This document shows, one piece after another, positions 37,901 to 47,299 of a stretch of DNA of 64,000 bases. Source of the stretch: Citrus sinensis (lineage: Eukaryota; Streptophyta; Magnoliopsida; Sapindales; Rutaceae). Numbering within the stretch: the stretch's first letter is position 1; every line of letters starts with the position of its first letter. The stretch is taken from the NCBI RefSeq assembly GCF_022201045.2, contig NC_068561.1:25302501-25366500 (forward strand), read 5' to 3'. The notes beneath the pieces were generated by a model. The model was not told the origin of the DNA and did not search any database. It was given only the letters and a program-made list of their open reading frames with translations. The translations under genes and the position numbers were made by a program.

Positions 37901-40900
37901 ACGCATGAGGAACTGATTGCTAAGGCTGGGGCCTATGCTTCATTAATCCGATTCCAAGAAATGGTGAGGAATAGAGACTTTGCAAACCCATCAACTCGCC
38001 GCTCACGTTCAACACGTTTAAGCCATTCATTGTCAACAAAGTCCCTAAGCCTCCGCTCTGGCAGCTTAAGGAATTTGAGCTACTCTTACAGTACTGGGGC
38101 TGATGGCCGGATAGAGATGGTTTCAAATGCTGAAACTGACCGCAAAAATCCAGCTCCTGATGGTTACTTCTTGCGGCTCCTCAAGCTAAATGCTCCTGAA
38201 TGGCCATATTCAATAATGGGTGCTATAGGGTCTGTGCTTTCTGGTTTTATCGGTCCGACCTTTGCCATCGTGATGGCCTGTATGATTGAGGTTTTCTACT
38301 ATAGAAATCCTGCATCCATGGAAAGGAAGACTAAAGAATTTGTCTTCATTTACATTGGTGCGGGTCTTTATGCAGTTGTTGCATATTTGATTCAGCATTA
38401 CTTCTTTAGCATTATGGGAGAGAACCTCACCACAAGAGTGAGGAGGATGATGCTTGCAGGTATAAAACTATTGATCTTTATTTGTCTCATTAGTTGAAAG
38501 TTAATTCAATTTCATCATGTAGATCCTAATTGGTGCTTTGTTTTCTTCAGCAATCTTAAGGAATGAAGTCGGATGGTTCGATGAAGAAGAGCACAACTCA
38601 AGCCTAGTTGCGGCTCGATTGGCAACTGATGCTGCCGATGTGAAATCAGCAATTGCTGATAGAATTTCTGTGATTCTACAAAACATGACCTCACTGCTCA
38701 CATCCTTCATAGTTGCATTCATAGTGGAATGGAGAGTCTCACTTCTCATTCTAGGCACATACCCTCTGCTTGTCCTTGCTAACTTTGCTCAGGTAATGCT
38801 CACTCTCAACTCATCCTTTCCCAATTCTTTTTCAAGTCCAGCTACTTGTACAAATAAAACTGTTAGCATTTTCCTAGATGGGTTGAAATTGAGCTGAACA
38901 AATGCACATGGGCAATTCAGTTTCTTAATGCACGTAAGATTTTTTACATCTGCTTTTGATCTCTGGAATCTAATAACTCCACTACATCTTTCTATAAAAC
39001 GACAAATACTTGGCAGTGCATTGATGCACTGCACGTGCTTCCTCCAAGTCAGCTGCATTAAAACCCCTCAAGTATAATATAAGCTTTATAAATTACTGTG
39101 CTCAATAAGATAGTCAAGATTCCATATTTACTCAAAAATTGTTATTTTTTAGCTTATTCCTCGAGGCTATGAACAAATTTTCTTTTCTTTTTAAGTTTTA
39201 GTCAACATTTCAACTTGTCTAGTTTCTCTCACAGGTTCTTTTTTCCACTTAGATTTTTACCACACACCGACACTGCCAATATACAGTGAATGGATATCAG
39301 TTCCGTGTCAGATTTTTAGCTGTCCTAGTTAAATGGGCTTGTGTTTTTCTCCTAGGTACATGAGCTTTCATTGCTTTTGTTTACTCTTTCTTAGCCAGAT
39401 ACCACCAATCTTCTGAGTGTTTCAAGAGATTCTTAGCCCGTGATCAATTATTCATGATATTTTTTTTTTCTCTCAAGTTTTTTTTTTTAATTTTTGAAAC
39501 GTTTTTTTTTCTCTCAAGTTATTCTTTCATAAAAATCTTTTTTTTTTTTCTCTCAAAGTTTGTAATTTTTTTCCAAAAAGGGTATCAGAGACAGAGGGTG
39601 ACAGTATTTGCTGGAATGGCAGTGAACGAAAAAGAGTGAAAGATGCTAACTTGCGCAGGGTGTGCAGACCTTTTTGGCACATTGTTTGTAGGCTTCAATT
39701 AGTGGAAGTCTTTGGAGCGCTACTTAGGATCTGGGTAGTTTTCAAACTGTGGAACCTCAGTCTAACAGTTGGTTAGGCTTTTTAATGGACTATTTGTGTC
39801 TAAATTCGTGCATGCTTTATACAGTGTGAAAAGAGACTGATTTCATCAAGCAGAGGAAAACAATATTTTGGTTACCCTGGTTTGGTACTGTTCAGTGGTA
39901 CCTTCACTTTGGGTGAGAAAACTATGGTGTGGTATCGTACCACCGTTGCACCGTGGCCAGACCCCACTTTGGGGTGTGCAACTGTTCATCTTGTTGAGCC
40001 TTTAACCAGAAATGACTGTTTTATTAGCTATGCAACAACGACCATGTTTACCCTAGAAGAAGAAAAAACCAATAACTAAAATTTAACACGATTACATTTA
40101 GGTAATTTTTGGACCAATGTTTAGACAAAAATATAGTTTTTAATGGTAGAAAGATACTTATTTCCATAAAAACATTAGGGGTGTGATTAACTGGGAACAA
40201 CTGATTGATTAAGTTATCTGACAGTTAATTTCTCTCATTTTTTGCGTCATGCAGCAACTGTCTCTCAAAGGGTTTGCTGGAGACACCGCCAAGGCCCATG
40301 CAAAGACAAGCATGATAGCTGGTGAGGGAGTGAGCAATATCCGAACTGTTGCAGCCTTTAATGCTCAAAACAAGATCCTCTCCCTGTTCTGCCATGAGCT
40401 TCGTGTGCCCCAAAGCCAAACCCTTCGTCGTAGTCTAACTGCTGGCATTCTTTTCGGCATCTCTCAGTTTGCTTTACATGCCTCTGAAGCTCTCATTCTA
40501 TGGTACGGTGTTCACCTTGTTGGCAAAGGGGTATCGACATTTTCTAAGGTTATCAAGGTTTTTGTTGTCCTGGTCGTGACCGCCAATTCAGTGGCGGAAA
40601 CTGTCAGTCTTGCTCCAGAGATCATTAGAGGTGGCGAATCTGTTGGTTCAGTGTTTTCCACTTTGGACCGCTCTACTAGAATTGACCCAGACGATCCAGA
40701 TGCTGAGCCCGTAGAAACAATTCGTGGAGAAATTGAACTTAGGCATGTTGATTTTGCCTACCCATCAAGACCAGATGTAGTTGTTTTTAAGGACTTTAAC
40801 CTTAGAATCCGTGCTGGCCAGAGCCAAGCTCTTGTAGGTGCTAGTGGGTCTGGCAAGAGTTCTGTGATTGCATTGATTGAGAGATTTTACGATCCTACAG

Positions 40901-41463
40901 CTGGGAAAGTTATGATTGATGGCAAGGATATTCGTCGATTGAACTTGAAGTCCCTTAGGCTTAAAATTGGTTTGGTGCAACAAGAGCCAGCCCTGTTTGC
41001 GGCGAGCATTTTTGATAACATTGCATATGGAAAAGAAGGTGCAACTGAAGCAGAAGTCGTTGAGGCCGCCCGTGCTGCTAATGTGCATGGGTTTGTTAGT
41101 GCATTGCCCAATGCGTACAAAACACCAGTTGGTGAGAGAGGGGTTCAACTCTCTGGTGGACAGAAGCAAAGGATAGCAATTGCTAGGGCTGTTCTCAAGA
41201 ACCCAGCAATACTTCTGCTTGATGAGGCCACAAGTGCCCTTGATGCTGAATCTGAGTGCGTGCTACAAGAAGCTCTTGAGAGGCTAATGAGGGGCCGAAC
41301 CACGGTTCTTGTGGCTCACCGATTATCAACAATAAGAGGTGTAGACTGCATTGGAGTTGTGCAAGATGGCCGCATTGTAGAACAGGGTAGCCACTCCGAA
41401 TTGGTTAGCCGTCCAGATGGGGCATATTCTAGACTTTTGCAATTACAGCATCATCATATTTGA
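35000..41463 (+). CDS. ABCB19: ABC transporter B19 (auxin efflux P-glycoprotein, PGP19/MDR1)
   Basis: Ten exons, 35000-35254, 35360-35414, 35514-35689, 36014-36214, 36500-36759, 36849-37165, 37254-37477, 37640-38459, 38551-38792 and 40255-41463, give 1252 aa, the same length as Arabidopsis ABCB19. Layout is TMD1-NBD1-linker-TMD2-NBD2. NBD1 has Walker [10 protein letters not shown] (about 400-408), signature LSGGQ (504-508) and Walker B ILLLDE (to 529). NBD2 has Walker [10 protein letters not shown] (about 1045-1053) and a second LSGGQ. The linker carries the family's Ser/Arg-rich [20 protein letters not shown], a likely regulatory phosphorylation region. The sequence follows Arabidopsis ABCB19 closely throughout as I recall it. 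ABCB19 is a plasma-membrane exporter of auxin for long-distance transport, partnered by TWD1, and recently also linked to brassinosteroid export. No damage is seen. Intron 9 is unusually long (1462 bp). Confidence 0.98.
38793..40254 (+). other. Long intron 9 of ABCB19
   Basis: At 1462 bp it is several times longer than the other introns of this gene (about 80-325 bp). It contains three T-rich units ending TTTCTCTCAAGTT/AAGTT (about 39458-39560) and a small imperfect palindrome GTGGTATCGTACCAC (about 39930-39944). No transposon ends are identified, so the origin of the extra length is unknown. Confidence 0.6.
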
Positions 41464-42054
41464 GTGTGCTTTTGGCCTTGATTGTGGTAATTATGTTTGG
41501 GTCCCATTAACCTCATGTTTCCATTTTTCTTTTTGAATGATGATATGATAGTTGTAGATATGGAAATGTGGAGATTATATCTTAAGAACTACTGCCCCAT
41601 TTTCCAATGGGGTATCATGTGTTATATTATTAATATCTTTGGTGTATAAGCCTGTTGATCTATCTGTGGTTGATTAGGTGATTGGTTGGCTTTTCATCTC
41701 CAGTTGTAATTGCAATTTTATAATATTTGAAAAGCAAATCAAGACGCAACCTTTCCAGCCCTCATGAGACTTTTTCTTATTCTAGCTTTGCACATAGCAT
41801 GTGGTTTGCTAAAGTTATCTTTCAATATTGAGATGAGGCCACGCATGTCCTTTGTTCCCGGCGCTTAAGACCCACATGGGACTAAATCAATTGCTAAAAC
41901 AGCAACAAAAAGAGCTAACCTATTATCTTTTTCAATAAAATGGGAGACATATTCATTTGTGGCAGATGCTATGAATTATTGTGACTTGTGTGAGTAATAG
42001 ATGTGTGAAAAATATCAATGAGATGTAAAGGTTAAGCATGTGTTGCACAAATGG
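41464..42054. other. ABCB19 3' UTR and spacer
   Basis: The first 200-250 bases are probably the ABCB19 3' UTR. No other feature is visible up to the target duplication of the inserted element. Confidence 0.45.
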
Positions 42055-42069
42055 GGTTCATGATCTACT

Positions 42070-42401
42070 TTTTTTTTTTTTTTGAGACTGATTAATCATC
42101 AGATTACTGCATTACACAGATATTTACAACAACTGCTTATTGTAGCAGAGGTATTGTACTGATATTTACAATCAGATATACATGATTGGGACTTACATTA
42201 TTACAATGAATTCTATGAAGTACATGCCCAATACAAATAATCCCTCACAGGAGAGGATATCCATACTCCACTTACATTTCGCAAGGGAGAAGGATATAAA
42301 GAACATTTAGCCCCCACAATGTTTTTGTGAGGGCTAGAACCGCTGCCCTCACAATGCTTGTGAGGGCAGCAGCCCACCACTTCGGCCTTGGCCGAAGTGG
42401 C
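42070..42401 (-). mobile_element. Retroposed poly(A) element with three 5' hairpins (unclassified)
   Basis: A 332-bp insert is flanked by the perfect 15-bp duplication GGTTCATGATCTACT (42055-42069 and 42402-42416). On the minus strand it ends in a tract of about 15 A, the mark of LINE-style retroposition. Its 5' end (right side) is three consecutive inverted repeats, described separately. The body is AT-rich with a TATATCC-like motif near 42294 and two TGTAAATAT motifs, and contains no open frame. It lacks a tRNA-like A/B box, so it is not a classical tRNA SINE. It could be a retroposed non-coding RNA, a fragment of a longer retroelement, or a new SINE class. Confidence 0.8.
42308..42400. repeat. 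Three tandem hairpins at the 5' end of the retroposed element
   Basis: Hairpin 1: 42308-42319 pairs with 42325-42336 (12 bp, one mismatch that can be a wobble, 5-nt loop). Hairpin 2: 42342-42354 pairs with 42358-42370 (13 bp, perfect; GCTGCCCTCACAA, loop TGC). Hairpin 3: 42377-42387 pairs with 42390-42400 (11 bp, perfect; CCACTTCGGCC). Hairpins 1 and 2 share the arm core GCCCnCACAA, so one probably arose from the other. The three stems are 5-6 bases apart, and the last reaches to within one base of the target duplication. Confidence 0.9.
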
Positions 42402-42416
42402 GGTTCATGATCTACT

Positions 42417-43501
42417 AGTGCGCCATAGAATGGCCCAACTTTGCTCACTCTTTTGAGCAACTGCAAATGGCAATGCCCTTTTCTTCAATATCTGCACATC
42501 GGTTTTCCCCTTTTTGAAAGTGAGGATAGCTTCTTCAACAATCACACTGACCATTATTACACGTACTTGGTCTGCCATAAAGGTTAAAAAATAAATAAAA
42601 AAATTGAAGAAGTCTCCAAGAAGAGTAGGCCCTTAACAACTTTTACGGTTCATTGATGATACTGCCATTGACACTGAGTGAGAAGAAAAGAAAAGATAGT
42701 AAAGTTAAAGCGTGGCAGTGCGCACAGAAGAAGCAGAGGAGTGGGAGCCCCCCTTCTCTGAACAAAGAGTGCATGTGGCTGCAAAAGAAAATAGCGGTGC
42801 AGTCTGTACAGATGTAGATCTAATCGACATTTTGGCAGAGATGATGAATCACGTCTGTCCTTTGTAGCTCAGTTGTATTATACGTGCCCTTTTACTAGGG
42901 ATTTTTTAAACTACCTAACATCATCTCACATGTAAAATATATCAAATAAAAAATAAGTAGAGAATAAAAATAATTACATACCACAAGAATTTACATAAAA
43001 AGGTCTTGTATAGAAAAAAAAAAAAAACCCGGCTGTATGGGAGAAAAATAGATGAAAAATAAAATAAATAAAAAATAAATTAAGAATAAATCAATCACAC
43101 AACATAAGAATTTATATAAAAAAAAACTCTTATATTTAAGAGAAATCATGGTTGAAAAAGATGATGAAAGATAAATTTACTGTAAAAAAAAAAAAATTCT
43201 AATAACACTCAATCTCTCAATGATTTACTATTTCTCTAACATTAAAAACTTTTTATTTACAGAAAAGTTAATTATTGTGTTATCTAAATAAGGGAACCTA
43301 ATCTCCCTATATATAGAGTTTATTTTCTTTAAAGAAAATATTTCTGTTAATATTTATCAATAGAGATTATTTATCAAGCTATATGGCTTCTGTTAATACC
43401 ACAAACATATATACAAAGCCAAGTACATTACTTAACTTCCATTACAAAGGCATCTAGTAAAGGTTGTTCTTCACAAATGCACCATAGTATTATATATATA
43501 T
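42417..43501. other. Intergenic AT-rich spacer
   Basis: No gene is supported. Several AT-rich phrases repeat loosely around 42950-43160 (AAATAAAAAATAA(G/A)T(A/T)..., AGAATTTA(C/T)ATAAAAA). A TA microsatellite occurs immediately before the MITE. Confidence 0.4.
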
Positions 43502-43510
43502 ATTTTTTAA

Positions 43511-44216
43511 AGGGTAATTTTTAAAAACCTCCCCTGAGGTTTGAGGCTGTTGCAAGTAGATGGTGAAAATTATTTTATTTGTAAAAAATCCCCTACCGTT
43601 AGTTAAAATTTTCATTGACTAACTGTTGACTTTAAAAAGACAATATTACCCCCAATAATAGTTTACGTCAGTTAAAATTTCCTTAAAATCTTAAAAAAAA
43701 TAAAATTACAAACATTAAAAAAATTATATTTTATATCAAATAATTAAGATTTGTAATTTTATTACAAACTTAAAAAAAAGTTTATGTCAGTTAAAATTTT
43801 CTTAAAATCTTAAAAAAATTAAAATTACAAACTTAAAAAAATTATATTTTTATATCAAATAATTAAGATTTGTAATTTTATTACAAACTTTAAAAAATTA
43901 CATTTTTATATCAAATAATTAAGATTTGTAATTTTATTACAAACTTAAAAAAATTATTTTAAGATTTGTAATTTTATGTTTTTAAGATTTTAAGGAAATA
44001 TCAATAACTTGATCATAGTGAAAATAATTGTTTTAATTACTTATGAAATTATAAATATTTAGAATTGTAAAATTGGGGGTAATATTGTCTTTTCAAAATC
44101 AACAGTTAGTCAATGAAAATTTTAACTAACGGTAGGGGACTTTTTACAAATAAAATAATTTTCACCATCTACTTGCAACAGCCTCAAACCTCAAGGGAGG
44201 TTTTTAAAAATTATCC
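43511..44216. mobile_element. MULE-type MITE with long terminal inverted repeats
   Basis: The outer ~145 bp at each end are inverted copies: left 43511-43655 (GGGTAATTTTTAAAAACCTCCC...) and right about 44072-44216, whose reverse complement reads GGATAATTTTTAAAAACCTCCC. They match at more than 90% by eye, including CCTACCGTTAGTTAAAATTTTCATTGACTAACTG. The element is flanked by the perfect 9-bp duplication ATTTTTTAA (43502-43510 and 44217-44225). It is 706 bp with no coding capacity. The TIR length and 9-bp duplication point to the Mutator superfamily. Confidence 0.9.
43690..43975 (+). repeat. AT-rich tandem repeats inside the MULE-type MITE
   Basis: The phrase ATATCAAATAATTAAGATTTGTAATTTTATTACAAACTT occurs three times, at about 43733, 43852 and 43905, with spacing of about 53 and 119 bp. 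A fourth partial copy has AAGATTTGTAATTTTA near 43962. TTTGTAATTTTATTACAAA within it is itself nearly palindromic. Confidence 0.75.
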
Positions 44217-44225
44217 ATTTTTTAA

Positions 44226-46200
44226 ATTTATATTTTTAAAAATATATTAAAATAAATATCCACACTCATGTGCGTATGCTGATTGTTTGTTGTTAATCGG
44301 CTGGTGACAATTGAAATGAAATGAGACAGAGCACATGGTAAAAGTGAAAATTGCAAGTTGATAATGACACACTGACAGAAGCAGAGCTGGAGTTTAGTGT
44401 GGGGGGTGTCTGTTGCTGTTAGATTCTCTGATGTTTCATCATCTGCGGTTTGTACATTCAATTTAATGGCAATTGTCCTGCGTCGTCTGTTATCTGTTAC
44501 AGCAATAGTGTTTGCTGAGTAAAACTGTTGACTTTTTAGTCTCTCTTCTACCTCCAACCAATTATTGAGGCCGTACCATTTTGTTTTCTTTGCTAATTCA
44601 CAAGGAGAAAGAAAAAAAAAAAACACAGAATATTCAATTTGATAAGCCACTAATGCTTGTGGACCAAATGCCAATGGTCGATACATGAAAGGTTAGAGAT
44701 TCGGGCAAAATCAGCAAATATTTTGAGTTGATTAATGGATTTGTTTGTAATACAATACAAGATACTAGCATTTTAAAAGGTGGCAAGAAAGAAAGAAAAT
44801 AAGTCAATAATTGAGATATTTAAAGAAGCTCAAGTGGTCATAAAATCTCTCCTTAAAAACTATACAAGATAATGTTAGTGATAAAGTTTGCCAACCAAGT
44901 CACTCAATTATTGTCAGAAGCAAGCAAGCAGCCATTGAAGTTGATAGAAGCTAGTGCATGAAAAAAGGTTCGTTACGTAAAGGAGATATTGAGAAAATTG
45001 ATGAACCCCTGTCTGTCATCCATGTTTTGTTTCAATCAAAAGGTTTGAATTTTGAGGTCGATATTTTGGACTGAATCCCCTTGTCTGCTCCCAAAGGGGG
45101 GGAGGGTGTGCATGTAGTTGATTGGGCTGATGATTGTGATGGGTGGGAGCTTTTTAGCGTGGAAATGGACCTAGCAAGCCCATGTTTGATTTGGTAAGTT
45201 GCGAATTCTCATGGGCATTTCTAGTTTTTTCAAATGGCCTTTTATAACTTTTGTCAAGATTCTCTGCAATCGAATCATTCCGGTGATTGATTACTTGCAA
45301 ATTCGGAAAGGGAATTGGAATCGAATTAATAGGTTTTACTCAAAAATAAAAATTATTACTAGAATTCTAATTTAAAAAAAAGGATTTGAGAATCAGATTT
45401 TTTCTCTTTTGACTGACTAAACTACCCTCATTCAATTTTTAAACTAGCCAATTTTTTATCATGCTCATACTTGAGAGCTAATAAATTTCATTTATTAACA
45501 GCTGTAAATTAGAAGCGACAACATCTTATTCAAAACATAACCAAGTAACCAACCTTGAGAAATTTTCTTAAACAATAGAAATAACTTAATTAGGCTAACA
45601 CATCGACAACTTTGACATTCAAAATTTCATTTGGCTAATGCCTCACAAGCTGGACGTATATTTAATGGGGTTTGACGTAAGCTTTAACAAATGAGTGTAT
45701 CTTCTAAACACCCCTTAAAAGTCCTATGAAACCCCCACTGCTCATATTTATAATTATTTTTTCTTTTTTATAAAATTGCAAAAAAGAATAAAAAATTTCA
45801 AATAGTTTAATTGAAGTTACTATCATCTAGAATATTAATTAAATTGTAAATATATTTTTCAAAATAAAATTCATATTATTAGGAAATTTATTTTTTCATT
45901 GTATCAAAATTATTTTGATAAAATCATATATTAGTATTTAAAGATAGTTATGTCCTTTCATGTAATTTCTTCTAAAAATAGAACTACAACTACAAAAAGA
46001 AGATTTTATAAGGATCTGAAGGGGTGTGTGAAATTGGGCCAAGCATAAAAGGTTGGATACTACTAGGATACCAAAAACTGCGAAAGGTGTGATTACTGGG
46101 CCTCTTATTGGACCAGCGAGCAAACAGCAGCAGAGTTGTTAGCTACAGAAGCACAAGCTTTCTCACAGCATGTAATATCCAACTGCTAAATTTGTCACTT

Positions 46201-46238
<38 letters not shown>

Positions 46239-46440
46239 TGACAAATAACATGTTCTTCACCTTATGGGTCCATTTAACGTTTCATGTTACGAGTTGGAAT
46301 GTTGGATAATAAATCTTAACAAATCTTTGGGTTTTTTTTTTTTTTTTTCTTGAGTTGATTAATGGATAAATTAGTGTAAGAAGCTAGCGGCCATTGAAGC
46401 TGATATAAGTTGAAGAAGATAGACCAAATTACTTGCGCTT
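44226..46440. other. Degenerate region preceding the NLR remnant
   Basis: Contains modules that recur around the NLR remnant (see findings), for example TTTTGAGTTGATTAATGGAT near 44730 and TCAATCAAAAGGTTTGAATT near 45032, but no gene. An A34 tract lies at 46202-46235. A 152-codon frame on the minus strand at 44228-44686 has no recognisable domain and is not called. Confidence 0.45.
46190..46246. repeat. A34 tract flanked by a 10-bp inverted repeat
   Basis: ATTTGTCACT (46190-46199), then 34 uninterrupted A (46202-46235), then AGTGACAAAT (46237-46246), the exact reverse complement of the left arm. Confidence 0.9.
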
Positions 46441-46441
46441 T

Positions 46442-47290
46442 GTCAATCAAAAGCCTTTGAATTTTAAGGTCCATATTGTTTATGTCTTGGAACCCTGCAA
46501 GCCCAATTTTGAAAAACCTCACAATCGTGTGGCAACAGCTGAAGAGTTCTTCGAAAAACCAATCAGTAGAGGCCTTGTTCGAGTGAAGAATGCAGGAGCT
46601 GGAGGCAAAATCAAAGCAATCAATATTCCCATTGTTGGAAGCCTGGCTATGTTCCGCTCTTTAATGCGGGCTAACACACACCTTCGTTCTTTGTTGCACC
46701 TACACTCAGATAACCAACCCTCTGCCGCAATAGATTGTGTGAATATTTGTAAAATGTTCAAAATCCTCAGGGTTTTGGACTTGCGAGGAATTAATAGCCA
46801 ACAGGATTTGGAAATTTTTGCTGTTTGAGATATTTGAAGTTGGATATTCCTTCCCTTTCCTTCATCATTATGCAACCCTCTCAACCTTTATACGCTAGAT
46901 ATGTTATCCAGCTTCATAGATTGCGTGCCTGTTGAATTTTGGACAGTGCATGAACTGATGCCTCTAAATTCTGGTTACATCACTCTGCCTCCACATCCAG
47001 GAAAATATTGCAGGTCTTTGGAAAATATAAATTTCATTTCAGCCTTAACATATGACCCAGCTGTTGTACTCCGGATATATTGGGAAGACTGCCCAATCTT
47101 GAACATCTCCGAACACATAGAGATTTAAGTTATTATCAGCCCGCGTTGTCCCTAGGCCTTGCCTTTTCAGGCCGAGTTGTCTCAAATCCTTGAAGCTGCA
47201 GCAGCCAGCAGGGGTTTCAATTTCATCTGGAACTTAGCATTAATCCAATACGTCTTCATTTCAGCTGATCAGTGCCCCATAAATCAGTCC
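46442..47290 (+). pseudogene. Fragment of a CC-NBS-LRR resistance gene (late-blight R1/RPP13-like)
   Basis: Translations show the end of the NB-ARC region and the start of the LRR of a plant CNL: EEFFEKPISRGLVRVKNAG and GGKIKAINIP, then SLLHLHSDNQ, KMFKILRVLDLRGINSQQD, YLKLDIPSL, SSFIDCVPVEFWTVHEL, GYITLPPHPGKYCRSLENIN and ALTYDPA. The order and spacing fit a CNL, but the match moves between frames near 46828 and again near 47060-47110. There is no P-loop, kinase-2 or GLPL motif upstream, and the LRR stops early. It is therefore a 5'-truncated, broken remnant. NLR proteins sense pathogen effectors; this copy cannot make a full receptor. Confidence 0.85.
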
Positions 47291-47299
47291 TTATAATCG

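Noticed and set aside
42342-42400. microRNA precursor in the hairpin cluster
   Set aside because: Stems of 11-13 bp with 2-3-nt loops are too short for a plant miRNA duplex of about 21 bp with flanking stem.
44228-44686. 152-codon frame on the minus strand
   Set aside because: No recognisable domain, no promoter context, overlaps a poly-T/A tract and the MITE edge; composition looks random.
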